Below are positions 1 through 12,078 of a stretch of DNA of 64,000 nt, in pieces. Origin of the DNA: Volvox africanus (lineage: Eukaryota > Chlorophyta > Chlorophyceae > Chlamydomonadales > Volvocaceae); assembly GCA_030268105.1 (NCBI GenBank), contig BSDZ01000011.1, forward strand, positions 4,551,001 to 4,615,000, written 5' to 3'. The notes beneath the pieces were generated by a model. That model had not been told where the DNA came from. It was given only the letters and a program-made list of their open reading frames with translations, and made no database searches. Every line of letters begins with the position of its first letter. The stretch's first letter is position 1. Made by a program: the position numbers and the translations under genes.

Positions 1-3000
1 GCGGGTCAAACAGTGGCAGCAAGCCCAACATATGCCACTCGGTCTTGCCGTCAGCACCATCACCCTCGGCCATCGCAACACCAAGGGAACGGAAACCACG
101 GTTGGCAAACTCCACCATCTTGGCGTTCACTGAGTCGGCTAGCTTGTCCTTACTGCAGGAGGCAATAAGCAAAAACCGGAAGGCAGTTTAATGGTTGAAA
201 AGGGAAATAGTCTTGCCTGCCCGAAAGAAAGGGATTTCAGACTTCAGATTTCAGAAAGGGCCGCGTGTACTGATACGCTAATATACGCGAATTGCATGCT
301 TTGCTCGGCGGCTTGCACTAGATAACCAACGGATTGTCAAACTACGTTTCTCATCGGACCTCTTTCCCACTGAAGACACGACAACCCACCACATCAGATT
401 GCAGAAGACTTACTTGTACGCCCTGTTGAGCACGACCTGTGGACTGCCCTTCAGCAGGCGGAACACACGGCCCGACTCCTGGTCCAACATGGTGACACTT
501 GTGAACTTGTCCGTGGGATTGAAGGGGACCCACTTGAGCTTCTTGTAACGGTTCGCCAGGGTCGCTGCCTGCGCGTAGCTGTTGTACAGTACCACGTCAA
601 TGGGCTCCTCGCCAGTGATGTCAGCGGACAGGGCGCCGTACTTGAGCACGTCCTCAATTGTGAGCCCGGGTTCCGTCACGAAAATATTACCCGTCTCAAT
701 GGACAGCTTGTTGAGGGTAAGAGTGCCTGGGCAGCGCAAAAGAAGCTACTTGTAACGTGTCGATATGTGGTCATATGACGAGCCCTTTCCCGATGTCCAA
801 AAAACAGATCACGTGAACGCGACATCTAAAGAATAAGGGGATGGTGAACAGTAGCTACTGAAACGTTGTACATACAATTAAGTAAACGTCAGATAGAAAG
901 CGAAATATCATGACTGGCTCGCATGAATGAAGGCGTGTGTTGCTGCTCTTTTCAACTGTACAGGTATGAATATCGTTAAATACATTTTGCGTCAACCAAC
1001 CAGCATGTTTTATGTTTTATGCTTCATGCAAACTAGTTCATAGTGCAGGTCGATAACCAGGAGAGCACCTACCAGTCTTGTCAGAGCAAAGGATGTCCAT
1101 GCCAGCCATCTCCTCCACAGCGGACATGCGCGCAACAATAGCGCCTTCCGTCGCCAGCTTGGCAGCGCCAAGAGCCAACGTCACGGACAGCACCGTGGGC
1201 ATGGCAATGGGAATACCACCGACCAGGATGACCAGCATGTTGGTAAGCGTCGGGCAGCCCTCTGGGGTTTGGCAACAAGCACGGGGTCACACACATACAT
1301 AGCCTTAGCTGAAGTCTAGCCCGAACTAAAACCCTGAGTACCAAGACAACATTAGGCCCAGACTCTTTCACATGATGCAAGCCTAACTCTGGATGTCGAC
1401 TAAGGTTGCGAACGGTCATATCCTCGTCTCCGTATCTGCGGTGCATGAGTTCTACCATGCGGCAATGTGTGTGTGTGTACAAATTCAACGTAGCCGTTAC
1501 GACGCGTAAACCCATACCCTCCTCCGTGATCTAAATATCTCACCCTCTCCGCTGACGCAGCCGTGGCGGTAGTTGCCAAACTGAACACACAGCTCAATAA
1601 CTACCCAGAGGCCGATGGTGACGAGGCACACGCCTCCAATCTTTGTCATGATGATTTGGAGGTTGGCCACGTTGTTAGTGCCACTGATAAGGGCAGCGGC
1701 CCTGAGGATCCATTGCAACACACATTTACAACAACACATGTATCGTCAAGCGACAATGAGCCTCATCAGATACATCACGGACGGTTGAGGACTGTAGGTG
1801 GGTTTTGAAAGTACAGTTTGCAACGACACCCCATAATGGAGCGTCGAAACTTTGCACGTGACCCACAACACCAAAATAGTTCAACCGTTCGCATTCACGC
1901 GTCTCATAATAGAAACGGAAAACATGCCTCCGAAACATCCAAAAAAATCGCACCTGCCAAAGAAAGTGTTAATGCCCGTTGCATAGACCACGGCATGGCG
2001 TTCGCCAGCCTTGATGGCCGAGCCCGAGAAAGCCACGTCCCCAGTGTACTTTTTCGCGGGCAGGGATTCGCCAGTCAGGGCGGCTTGATCGATCTGAGGG
2101 AATGGTTATTGGCAAAGGCCGTGTGCTGATGTCTGGGTATGTAAACCAGCAAAAGCACATCCCAGATGCACATCACTGTGTATGGAACAGGTTTGTAAGC
2201 TTTGGAAGACGCAATATATTAAAAGTAGGACTTTCAGTGAGCATGTGAACTGCAGCCTTATGGAATCGACGAACGGCTGGGCGAAACGAAAGGCGGGTTG
2301 CATGGCCAAAATGATATAGAATAGGTATAGGATTACCCCTACCTGCATGGGAACCTCGTCGGAGTGCTTGTCATAGGGCTTTTGGGGATCGTCCGAAAAT
2401 AACTTCACATCGGCAGCCACAATATCACCGAACTTCATGATGATGACATCCCCCGGTACGAGGTTCACTGCATCGATTGTCTGAACTGTCCCGTCTCGTA
2501 CGGCTTTGCATTTAGGTGCTAATGCCCCAGCCAGTGCCTACAAATTGCAGGAATGCAAATGTCAACAGCATGCCTAGTTTATGAGAATGCGCGTGGACAT
2601 TCATATCTACCTTGATGGCTTTGTCGGCGCTCGACTCCTCGACGTAGCTGATCACGCTATTAAGGATCAGCAGCCCAACAATCAAAGCAAAATCAGCATA
2701 GTCCAGCAGTGCAATAGCAATAATAGCAGCCGCCTCCATAGCCCACGACAAGGGGTTCCACATGTAGCCCAAGAACACCAGGATCGGGTTCCGCGTACTC
2801 TCAGGTAGCTTGTTCTGTCCATACTCTTTAAGCCGCTTATCAACCTCGGCACTGGAAAGGCCGTGTGATGATGTCTGCAAGTTAATAGCAGTGACAGTTA
2901 GAAAGACTGACAAAGCAGGCCATCGTATCAGTCACTTACATTGAGGATAGACAGTGCCTCCTTCAGGTCAATTTTCTCAAAGTTGACCTCTTCAGTGGTG

Positions 3001-3126
3001 GTGGTTCCAACCGCCACCTTCACCTCGCTTTTCTGGTCGCCTAGGGTCAGAACGGCACGTGAGGTCATCGCACGAACAGAAGCCTTTCCGCACCGCGCAG
3101 CGTCATAATGGCTTACCTCCGCCCAT
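1..3126 (-). CDS. Plasma-membrane P-type H+-ATPase (type IIIA), 3' end outside window
   Basis: This is an ATP-driven proton pump of the plasma membrane, which sets membrane potential and drives secondary transport. Exons (minus strand) are 3126-3117, 3040-2940, 2874-2611, 2537-2343, 2093-1954, 1701-1544, 1261-1073, 726-414 and 152-<1, and all phases close. About 507 residues are present. Visible landmarks are the cation-ATPase N-terminal domain, TGES in the actuator domain (about residues 197-200), a transmembrane helix with GGIPIAMPT, and the phosphorylation motif CSDKTGTLTLNK. The catalytic Asp is about residue 350, and an intron splits the motif's Gly codon. The nucleotide-binding domain follows, with KGSPQ. 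The start is the least certain part. I chose an ATG in a 10-nt exon at 3126 giving MGGGDQKSE; a read-through alternative starts at 3068 (MTSRAV). The C-terminal transmembrane helices and regulatory tail lie beyond base 1. The family call is near certain. Confidence 0.93.
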
Positions 3127-6100
3127 GGCCACGACAAAGATCCCAGACAAGCAACCTTCACCGGCTGTTCGCGGGGCAAGATGAGGCAGAAAAGCGTCAG
3201 TAGTCAAGAAGCCCGTAGTGGCGGCCGGTAACAGTGCACTTCAGCTAAACTGACATCTCACGTCAATCAGAGGATTGGCGTGGATTGGCGCGATGGCCTG
3301 ATAAATGCAGAATTGCGAATGTAAGACGCAACCCACTTCCTATTCAACGGTCTCACCTCTGCGACTGCAGAGCACCGCGCTTAGGCGCCGTAGTATTAAC
3401 TACAGGCCGCCGATTTTACGGGCAGGGCCCGAGTCTAACTCTGAAGTGTGCCCTAACCTTAGGAAGATGCGGTTTCCAAGAGACCGCTTCTTGGGAGATT
3501 ATTTTGCACAAGTTCAATTCTAAATTTTAACGCCTCTACCTCGAGGCTACTGCAATGAAAGTTTTATTAGGATATTAAACTTCCCAAAATGTTCACGTTT
3601 GTGGGAGCCTTATGCATGTGTACGGATATTCCACTTTTGTGAAAGGCCACTCGTTCGAGGTACGAACGGCTTGTGTAAACGAAACTGGTAGCATTTGGAT
3701 AATCAACAGTTATGCGCTAACGCGTTTCCGTGCAGCGCTGATATCACAGCAATTCCGACCCGAGTTAGGACTGCCGCATTGCCGACGAGGCAACACCCCA
3801 CAAGTATATACTACATTGCTTTTTAATCACTGTTATCCATTTATGTTGCCAAAAGTGTGTATGTGTCTGTCCAATGGTACTCAACGACCTCACAACCGCT
3901 GCTCGGCCCGCGCCTGGTTCCTGCAGGATTGTCTTTGCAATACCAAACAACGTGCGTCTCAATCCAGCACAGGCTGCCTGATTGTAAAGGGTATTAGAAT
4001 ATGAATGACACACAAACTCTCGTAGCCAACGGTGGTTCGTGAAAGTTTCCTTCCGCCAGGCTAGTTGACTGAAGATAATGTAAATCATAAGTTTAAAGCC
4101 CGTGCTTTATTCTGATGGTAAGGTTTCGGTTGTTGTTTTGGGATGGAACCCCAAGGCGGGCACATGCCATCTTAGGGCTTGTACCCCGAGTTGGGCAAAA
4201 GATATCGCAGCACATAAGCAGCCGGAAGCAAGGAACAACTGATGTTGTATGCATCCAGGAATGATGTGGCCGTTGTGCATGGATTAAACCCAGAAACTAT
4301 CGGCGGGGCCCACTTCGTAACCGGACCGTAACGCATCGTAACCCTGTACCTTCCACTTATCATTAGAAGTAATGGTAAGATATTATTATCGCTCTGTATA
4401 TGCATGTTCTGTTCCTTCGGGGTTTTGCGGCATCGGGCCCTGTCGACTACAGCGACGCTACACAAGACTACCTAAAACCTTTCAATGCATTAGCCGCAAT
4501 CGGACGGTTCAATGGACGGGAAATGTGAAAGACAAGATGCATCATGTTATTAAACATTACCTGTTGCATTGAATCACCGCAAAAAGAGGACGATCTGCCA
4601 TGATGTGCGCCCAGGTTGCTTGTGCAGGATAATTCGGCAGACGGGCGAAGACATGCTAGGGTGCACATGGCCATCACGGTGGCCAACATGTCAGAGTGAC
4701 AGCGTTGACGTGCCAATAGGCATGGCGGAGCAAGGTAAATCCCACAGGAGGAAGGGTTTATTTTCTCTGGCCAACTTTCCTCACGTCACTGACTCACTAT
4801 CATACAGTTGAATACCGCCTCCATTCAGGTTCATCGCCCTGCCTCCCCCCTACCCCCCTGATTCAGCCTGACCTGGATTGAATCCTCTTCCTTTCTCACA
4901 TCTACATAGGAAGTTTCCGGTGTGTGGACGCACGATGTAGTGGATGTAAACGGGCGATGTCCTCAATATCCCCATCAAGCGATGCAATCCTTTCCGAGTA
5001 ACATTGCACCGTGAACCTTGTCAAGGACCCCATAAACGTCCCTAGCCGTGTGCTTTTAGGGGACATGCAAGGGAAATACCCAGCGATATATAGTTAATAT
5101 GTATCGTAAGAGGGACTACAACCTGCAAGCTTTGGACGGCAAGTTATACCTGTCTCCCCTTAAGGTTCCCTCGGTCACGTTTCTTGTTTGCTGTAACATG
5201 CCGTGTGTTTGTAATGATTTCTTCTGTCAGGATCGGTTCGTTGCTACCTTCTTGCAATCCAGATGGAATGGCAGGAAAACCATTTTCCGTGCGAAAAGCC
5301 TCTGTTGAGAAGCTGCATGCCCTGGTATTCCTTCTGCTGTTTCCAAAGAACCTGAGTAAAGCTGGGGAAGCAGATGGTACGAACCCCGCCAAAGAATAGA
5401 AGCCGACCCCTCCATCCTACAACAACTTCACAGAACGCATTTTTACGCATTCAGGACACGTAAAAGGCCCTGAGGCTAGGCACTGACACGCTCACATGGA
5501 CAATAAACGTGTCGCTATGACCACGAGGGAGCTACCATTGCCCATTCACGAGAGTCCGTGTCACGCAGTACGGACAGAATTGTTGTCGTGACGGTACAAG
5601 TCCACGTCCAAAAACATGCGTGTAGCCGTCTATTAACCAGAGAATCGCATCATGAGGCCGTAAAACAATCCAAGGATTGCACGTCTGATATTTACGTAAA
5701 TTGGGCATGCTGGTACCATGAACAGTTCCGCATACATACGCAACGGGCCAATGAACGTCTTGCAAACGGCAGGATTCAGGTCCACGAAATGGAGTTCGAC
5801 CAAAGTTCGACCACGAAAAAGAGTTCGACCAGTACCTATCCAAATCCTTCAGAAAATGGAACTGCCTGAGGTAAAACATCACTGCACGCGCCTGTAACGC
5901 ACCAACGTGCCGTATCTGTAGTTGATTGCAGTGCGCCTATATCCGCATTCAACAGGCGCCTCACCCCTGACGCAACCCAATCCGAACTCACCTTCCTTCG
6001 CTCCCCCACTTCGGACGGCCCCACAATGCGAGCCACCTGATTACTTTTTGGGAAGGCTAAGAGTACTTTCGCAAACACTTCTAGTCGTCTTTGCCTGAGC

Positions 6101-6180
6101 TGCGCGAGTGTGTGTATTCTTTTTTTATGCGATGTATGATCATAATTGGACGCAAGACAAAGAGACACCGCTGTCAGCAG
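3127..6180. other. Intergenic region, about 3 kb, no supported gene
   Basis: This lies between the 5' end of the H+-ATPase and the 3' end of the ribosomal protein gene. ORFs of up to about 130 codons occur, but none shows a recognisable family, a start context or matching splice sites. The proximal part must hold the H+-ATPase promoter. A short threefold direct repeat of AGTTCGACCA lies near 5791-5832. Confidence 0.6.
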
Positions 6181-6185
6181 TTACA
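6181..6185 (-). terminator. TGTAA poly(A) signal of the eL33 gene
   Basis: TGTAA on the minus strand, about 50 nt past the stop codon at 6237. TGTAA is the usual near-upstream polyadenylation element of chlorophyte nuclear genes. Confidence 0.6.
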
Positions 6186-6236
6186 TCACGCTGCGGCAAT
6201 GCCGCCGCTCTCCGCATCGGGGGACCATGGCAGGAT

Positions 6237-6563
6237 TTAAACGCGGCTGGGGTAGAGCATCACGCGAACGGCGCCACCCAGGCTAATAGGAGGCAGGTTG
6301 GACGTGAACTTCGCCTTCACAACGCCGACGTTGCCATGCGGGCGCATAACACGGCCCCAAATGCACCGGAACTTCGTTCCTTGCTTCTCGGTCTTGGCCT
6401 TGTAGATGTAAGCGATGCGCTTGCCCAGATACCAAGCGGTCTCCTGCTTCGTGGCCACACCGTCAATCTTAAGGAGAGCTGTGTGGTTGTGCTGGTTAGC
6501 CTTGGACCGCTTGTAGCCCAGAATGTGGCCCTTAATGAAAAGGCGTACGTTCTCGCCACCCAT
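6237..6563 (-). CDS. RPL35A: Cytosolic 60S ribosomal protein eL33 (L35Ae), intronless
   Basis: A complete 108-residue protein in a single exon, the usual size of eukaryotic L35Ae. It is a structural component of the large cytosolic ribosomal subunit. Recognisable family stretches are [15 protein letters not shown], the middle [17 protein letters not shown], and the C-terminal block [22 protein letters not shown] with the ending [12 protein letters not shown]. The start is the first Met of the conserved block. Just upstream, TTTAG|GATAGCAAG could be the acceptor of a 5'-UTR intron. Codon use is strongly biased to C-ending codons, as expected for a highly expressed gene. The lack of coding introns stands out beside intron-rich neighbours, so a retrocopy is possible, but the reading frame is intact and a TGTAA signal follows. 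Confidence 0.96.
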   Translation of the reverse strand: MGGENVRLFIKGHILGYKRSKANQHNHTALLKIDGVATKQETAWYLGKRIAYIYKAKTEKQGTKFRCIWGRVMRPHGNVGVVKAKFTSNLPPISLGGAVRVMLYPSRV

Positions 6564-7264
6564 CTTGCTATCCTAAACGAAAAGTAACGGACAACGGTCA
6601 CAAGAGAGAGGAAGAGAATTGTCGCGCGCGTCTGCTCGAGACTGAGCGCTGTGTACGGCGGCGGCTGGACAATGTCCTGCTGGAAAAGCCATGAAACCCT
6701 GATTTCGGGATAATCTCTTCGCATCTACCATTAGCCATGTGCATGATATATTCATGCAGCTCTTTACAACCAGTCATCAAACTCATGTCACGTAGTTGAT
6801 CATTCGTGGAAGAATTTGTTCTCTTGCATATGATGTACAACAAAAAGTAATTGTTTATTCAGGTTATTTGACCCAGCCGAGTGACTGGCCGCTGCTTCCA
6901 GCACTTTAAGCCAAGGAAGCGCGCTGTTGGGAACTAAGATCATTTCGTTAGTCGTTTGAGTATGCTAGCCGACCAAAGCTTGCGTTGCTGGGCTCAAAAA
7001 GGGCACTCAGAGTACCGAACCGCGCTCAGTATAGGAATATTTCCAGTCGGCTTCGAAACAACGTCCACGTTGGGTTCATTACTCCATGCCGACTTATCAG
7101 GAGGTCCTCATTATAAAGTGAAGAGGCGGGAGAGCTTCTAGCACTGCTTTGTTGTTTGGGTCTCCCAGGGTACTTCGAATGAAATTGCAAAGGCCGTGCA
7201 GACTACAAAACATGCATAGCGTCCCCAGGGTACCTTACAAAATAGATATCTGCCACATGCTCCC
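6564..7264. other. Intergenic region between eL33 and oligopeptidase genes
   Basis: Holds the presumed promoter or 5'-UTR exon(s) of the eL33 gene and the 3' UTR of the oligopeptidase gene. Short ORFs here look like chance frames. Confidence 0.5.
7235..7239 (-). terminator. TGTAA poly(A) signal of the oligopeptidase gene
   Basis: TGTAA on the minus strand, about 26 nt after the stop codon at 7265-7267. It is the chlorophyte-type poly(A) element in the expected position. Confidence 0.6.
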
Positions 7265-9896
7265 TCATCGGACTCTGACAGGGGTGCACCGGGACCTGCT
7301 CGGCCACACACCTGTAGCCCACAGGACAAACGCGCAAAGCATGGCCTCATCATCAACATTCTCATATGCCTCGTGACCAGCCGGCTTGACCTGATTGTAA
7401 GTTCAGAGGGGCAAAAGGTGAAGGAACATAATGATTAACCTGCCTTCCATGGGGGAAGCCTCATAGATAACGCCCAGTCCTAGGGTCCCAGCACTTCGGA
7501 GCATCCGGTTTACCTGACCGGTTCCCATGGCTTCCTAAAGTCTGAACACAAGGATGCCCTTGCAAGGCTGCGTCCTAAACTTCCCTTCTGTCTTTTGCCA
7601 TAACATATTGTCCAAGTATACCCCTTGTAAGCATTGCGTTACCCAGACTGTTGCGGCAAAGAGCCCACCATCAATCACGCGGCCTGCTGCTGTCCTTCCG
7701 CGATTTGCTACTGGCTTTATCCAAGGACTCTATGAGTACTGCGTGCCACTTACCTGCATCACCCGCAAGACGTTGCCCACGGCATCACCACCGCCACCCA
7801 CATCGCCTCCCGCCGTCATGCGCCTGAGGCTCGCCATGTACTTGGCAGGGTCCCAGTACGGCACGTTGGTGTCAAACAGACCGACGCGCAGCAGCATTGC
7901 CGGGTACGACACGTCAGAGTTTTGGCCCAGACCATCGTACGGGGACCAACAACGTATTGCACGGTACAGCATCGCGTCGGCCCGCGGATCTCCCAGCTCG
8001 TGTGGGCCGTATGATGGATCTTCGAGCACCGAGGTCAATGCGTCCAGGGTGGGCACGGTCAGGACCGCGGCGCGGAACAGGGATGCCCCCACCATGTTGA
8101 GTGCGGGCCCCGCTGCCCACCCTCCTGTGTGTGTATTATATAGTTTTGAGGAGAGGCCACGTACAAGTATTAATAAAGTAGTAATCCACCGTAGAACTCA
8201 GAAGCTCCGGAACCAAAACATCTTGAAAAGGTTTAGTGCCAAATCAACAGTCAAGCCCCAAGCCGGGGGGAGAACGATAAGAGGAAATCCGCAAAAAATG
8301 GGAGACGGTCAGATGGAGGATGGGGCGGGTGCGTACGGAACCTACACGTGTAAATACAATCTTACAACGATGTAGGTTTTTAATCAGCCGTTAAGCTCTC
8401 TAAGTTCATTAGGCATCCGCACTCTGTGTGCAGCACTCAGCTCAGTCATTACAGCTGCATGTTTCCGCCGGCTCAGCAGTTATGGCACATACACGTCGGG
8501 CTTAATTCATATTGCATCACGATCGCGCGCGCACCCGCAGACTCGGCCGCCAAACACATCATGTCAGGCGTCGTGACGCCAATCTTCACCAGGTGCCGCG
8601 CCACTGCCAGAAGGTCCTCAGCGCTGCGGATCTTATTCATACCACCGCGTGCGGCCTCGTACCACGCAGGGCCCAGCTGACCGCCACCACGCACGTGCGC
8701 CACCGCTACCACTACACCGCGGCGCAACAGCGGCTGCAACGCTGGCTGATAATCCAGGGGGGGATCTCTGCCGTATGCACCGTACACGCGGAGCAGCAGC
8801 GGCACCGGCATCGACACTGGCGCCGACATTGAAGGCTCGCTGCGTGGGGGATTGGATTTGGGGTTTCATAAAGAAACCTCCTAACAATGAAGTTGTGGTC
8901 AGGGTGCCTGGGTCGGGTCTTTGCCTTTCGCAGCTTCTTAGAGCGCCAACTTCGCCATCGCGCACGAATGGTAAGTTCCCTCCGTGTGACAGTGTGGCTA
9001 ACTTCTGACATCCGTTGCAAAATAGGTCGTACCTGTCAGTGCCACCTGTCCGGCGAGTTGCGCCTTGCATGGGCTGCCCACTGACTTTGGGGGTGTCCAA
9101 AACCACGCGACAAAGTGTGATCGGCACCTGCACGCCGTCAGCTGACGTGGCCCACAATCTCTCCGTGATGACCCGTGGTTCATCGTCCACAACACCCAGC
9201 CGCAATTCCGCCACTGGCCTCCTGACCGCCGGAGCCATCGCAACTGTCGCTATCGCTTTTGTACTGTCACATGAATGTGAGGTGTACGGCAGAAGATCAA
9301 TTTTGACAGACACTGGCGGCAAGGCCAGGCTGCTGCACGACAACGTCACTTGGCCATCATCGCCCCAAGCCACAACGCGCAGCACGTGCTGACGTGGGCC
9401 CTGTACTACGAGTGTACGGCTGCGCCGTACCCTTGCCAGGGGCGATGCCGCACGTATGAACGGGCACCCGTCAACATGCACTACCTCGCCGCCGCCGATG
9501 CTGCGACTGTCATCTTCAGCTGCTGCCAACTGAAGCGCTAAGGAGTCGCGGCCTTCGCCACCGTCAAATCCAAAATCTGCCATTGCTCGCCGTACAGCCC
9601 GCAGATCCAGATCTAATTCCGTCAGCTCGTATTGACCGTTCTGGTCGCCCCTTGGGTCCACGTTTTCCCGTATACAGCGGACCTCACCGCCGGGGTGGAC
9701 GTCAACGTGTATAATTCGCAGGTCGGGGTTGTGGGGTAGTAGCTCCAAAAGACGCGGCTGGGGGAGGAAAAGAACAACGCTGGGTCATTGCGGCTCCTCA
9801 TTCATAGGTTGGACAGCAAGGGGCTATGGTCGAACGGTCCAGCGGGTTGGTTGGATTGGGTCTGAGAGGGGAAGTAGAGAATGTGGGGACAAATAC

Positions 9897-9933
<37 letters not shown>

Positions 9934-11862
9934 GAGATAGACAGCGATCCAGAGGGAGGATGGAAATCAGGACATACAAAAAGGGGAGGGGAATACTTTG
10001 AGGATAGTGTTGAGCTGAACATGCAAACCGGGGCGATAGAAGAAGATAGGAACGCGTTTAGCATCGTGGGACAGTCAGGAACTCACCCTAGGGCACCCGC
10101 ATGTATCGCATGGACCCCTATTTCGCGGCTCCTCCCCCTCCCCTTGCTCCATAATTAACACCAGCATCAAACAGCCGTTCGGATGGTCCAGATCCCGCAG
10201 CCACAGCAGCAGTGACTCACTGCAACTGCTAATGGACTGCCACTTTGCATGGGCGTCCAACCTGGACATTTCGATGCCTCTGTCGCTGCTGTCTCTGTCA
10301 TCGCCATCGCTGCCGCTGCTGCTGCCGCCGTCACCGCTGCCCGTGCCGCTGCTGCCAGATGTGGCTGCGGACGCAATGGCAACTTGAAGGTACAGAGGCA
10401 GGACGCTGTACTGCCGCCCAGGACTCCGCGGAAGGAGCGGCACGCCGGCGTTGGGCGCTCGCGGTGCCGCCAGTGGCAGTAGCGGGCCATCGCTGCCATT
10501 CCGGTCATCTTGGACGGACCGACCGGAGCACCTCTGCCACATGAATCCTTGCGTTCCATCCACCTCCCTGGCGCTGGCCAGACCGAGCAGCCGTATCTCC
10601 AACGGCACGCCTGTGTTACCTAGGGTTTCGCCGTACAGGTAGCTGCCGTACTGAACGAGCTGGATGGGTTGACCGTCAGGGTCACGGAATACACGCACGG
10701 CTGGGGCCTCGGACATAGGGGTTGGAGGGACAAGGGAAGCGATCTGGGAACAGTCTGCAGCACCAGCAGCACCAGCAGATGATGTTGATGTTGATGTTGA
10801 TGATGATGGCGGTGGGGGCGAGATATCGAAACACCATAGCTCCCTCTGTGCAGCACGTGTGAAATACACCCGCCCTCCGCCACGGCTAGAACCCTGTGTG
10901 CTGCTGGTGGTGGTGACGGCGGCGCCGTCGCCATCGCCACCATCCAGCATCACCCAACCTAGATCCCCGCTGACGTCCGGGAGGGGCTCACGGAGAGACG
11001 TGCCCGTCTCTGCGTGAACTACATGCAGTACAAAGCGGTCTGGGAGGCGCTGTCCCGGTGGCACGGGTTTCGTGGTTTCGGAGAACGCAACCAGGTTGAA
11101 CGTCGGGCTTGGCGCTAAGGAATGGAGGGCATAATGTGCGGCGGCTGCGGAGCCGCAGGCTCGTTGCTGCTCGTCCAAAACACAGTCTGGATTTGTCGTT
11201 CCTGAGCCACAGTAGCGAGCGTCCAGTCCTGGAGTTCGCTGCAGTTGATGTTCCAAGTGTGGGTCTGGGCCGCCCTGGGGGTCGTGCTGTTGCATCTGCA
11301 TCTGCACCTGTTGCTCCTGCTCTTGCGTTGGCATCCGTTCTTGGCGCTGCTTATGCTGCTGTGGCAGGATTTCACGTTTGGTGGTATCTGAGCGCCGGCA
11401 GGGAAATCGAAAATGACGAAAATTGGCTGTTGTTGTGTCGCTACGTACGGCCACGCGGCGATACTCGAAGCCGCCATATCGTCGCGGGGTATCGATAGGT
11501 GCCTGGAACGGCGCCTGTGCAGCCAACATGACGGCCTGGCGCCAAGACAGCTCCGCAATTTCCTGAGCAATTACGTTTCTCAGCGTCGAAATGTTTCGCA
11601 GTTGCAGTTTGCTATATTCGTTTTCCTGTTGAAGGTAGCGCAGCACCTCTGGATTGCGATGCCCTGCCTGAAGCCAATGGAACGGATCCAGCCGAGGTTG
11701 CTCCCCATGAAGCTGCAGCACATTCGGTTGTGATGACGGCTGAGGATTGGGAGGTGGGATTTGGGGCCGCTGCGACGCCTGGCCGGTGCGGCTTGCGTGC
11801 ACGGCCCAGCGCACATGCTGCGCGCTCTCAGCTGCCAAGGGGTGCGGTCCTTCACGTTTCAT
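7265..11862 (-). CDS. Oligopeptidase B-like serine peptidase (S9 family)
   Basis: Five exons (11862-10087, 9757-9033, 8839-8535, 8124-7754, 7390-7265) give a predicted 1100 residues. Bacterial oligopeptidase B is about 690; the extra length is mostly low-complexity sequence in exon 1, rich in Gln, Ser and Gly. S9 peptidases cleave short peptides, and the B type prefers sites after basic residues. The N-terminal propeller domain opens with RLDPFHWL followed by PEVLRYLQQENEY, the family signature. The C-terminal hydrolase domain has LLLRVYGAYG, HVRGGGQLGPAWYE, a nucleophile Ser about 934 (ESAGGGW, whose codons span an intron), Asp about 1020 (GLFDTNVPYWDP) and His about 1065 (AGHEAYE). The residue two before the serine is Ala rather than the usual Gly. 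A (CAGA)n tract lies in intron 1. The triad looks complete, so activity is plausible; the exact specificity is not. Confidence 0.9.
9897..9930. repeat. (CAGA)n microsatellite
   Basis: About eight tandem copies of a CAGA tetranucleotide, in intron 1 of the oligopeptidase gene. Confidence 0.95.
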
Positions 11863-12078
11863 TCTTTGTTTTCATTCCAAGTGAAATTCAAGTGACTCGT
11901 AAACTTCCAAGCCTAGGCAAACATCCGCTGTAGTACGTTGTAGTATGATTAATGCACGACGTCTCAGTATCGCACAATGTTGCATGCCGTGATGAGAACT
12001 AAATAGTCAAAGTCAGAGATGTAACTTGATTCCTAGGCCTACTTCAAGAGTCTTGACCCATTTAACGGAAAGCATGAT
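11863..12078. promoter_or_regulatory. Probable bidirectional promoter, oligopeptidase / IBA57
   Basis: Only 216 bp separate the start codons of two divergent genes, so both promoters and both 5' UTRs must fit here. No clear TATA box stands out. Confidence 0.5.
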
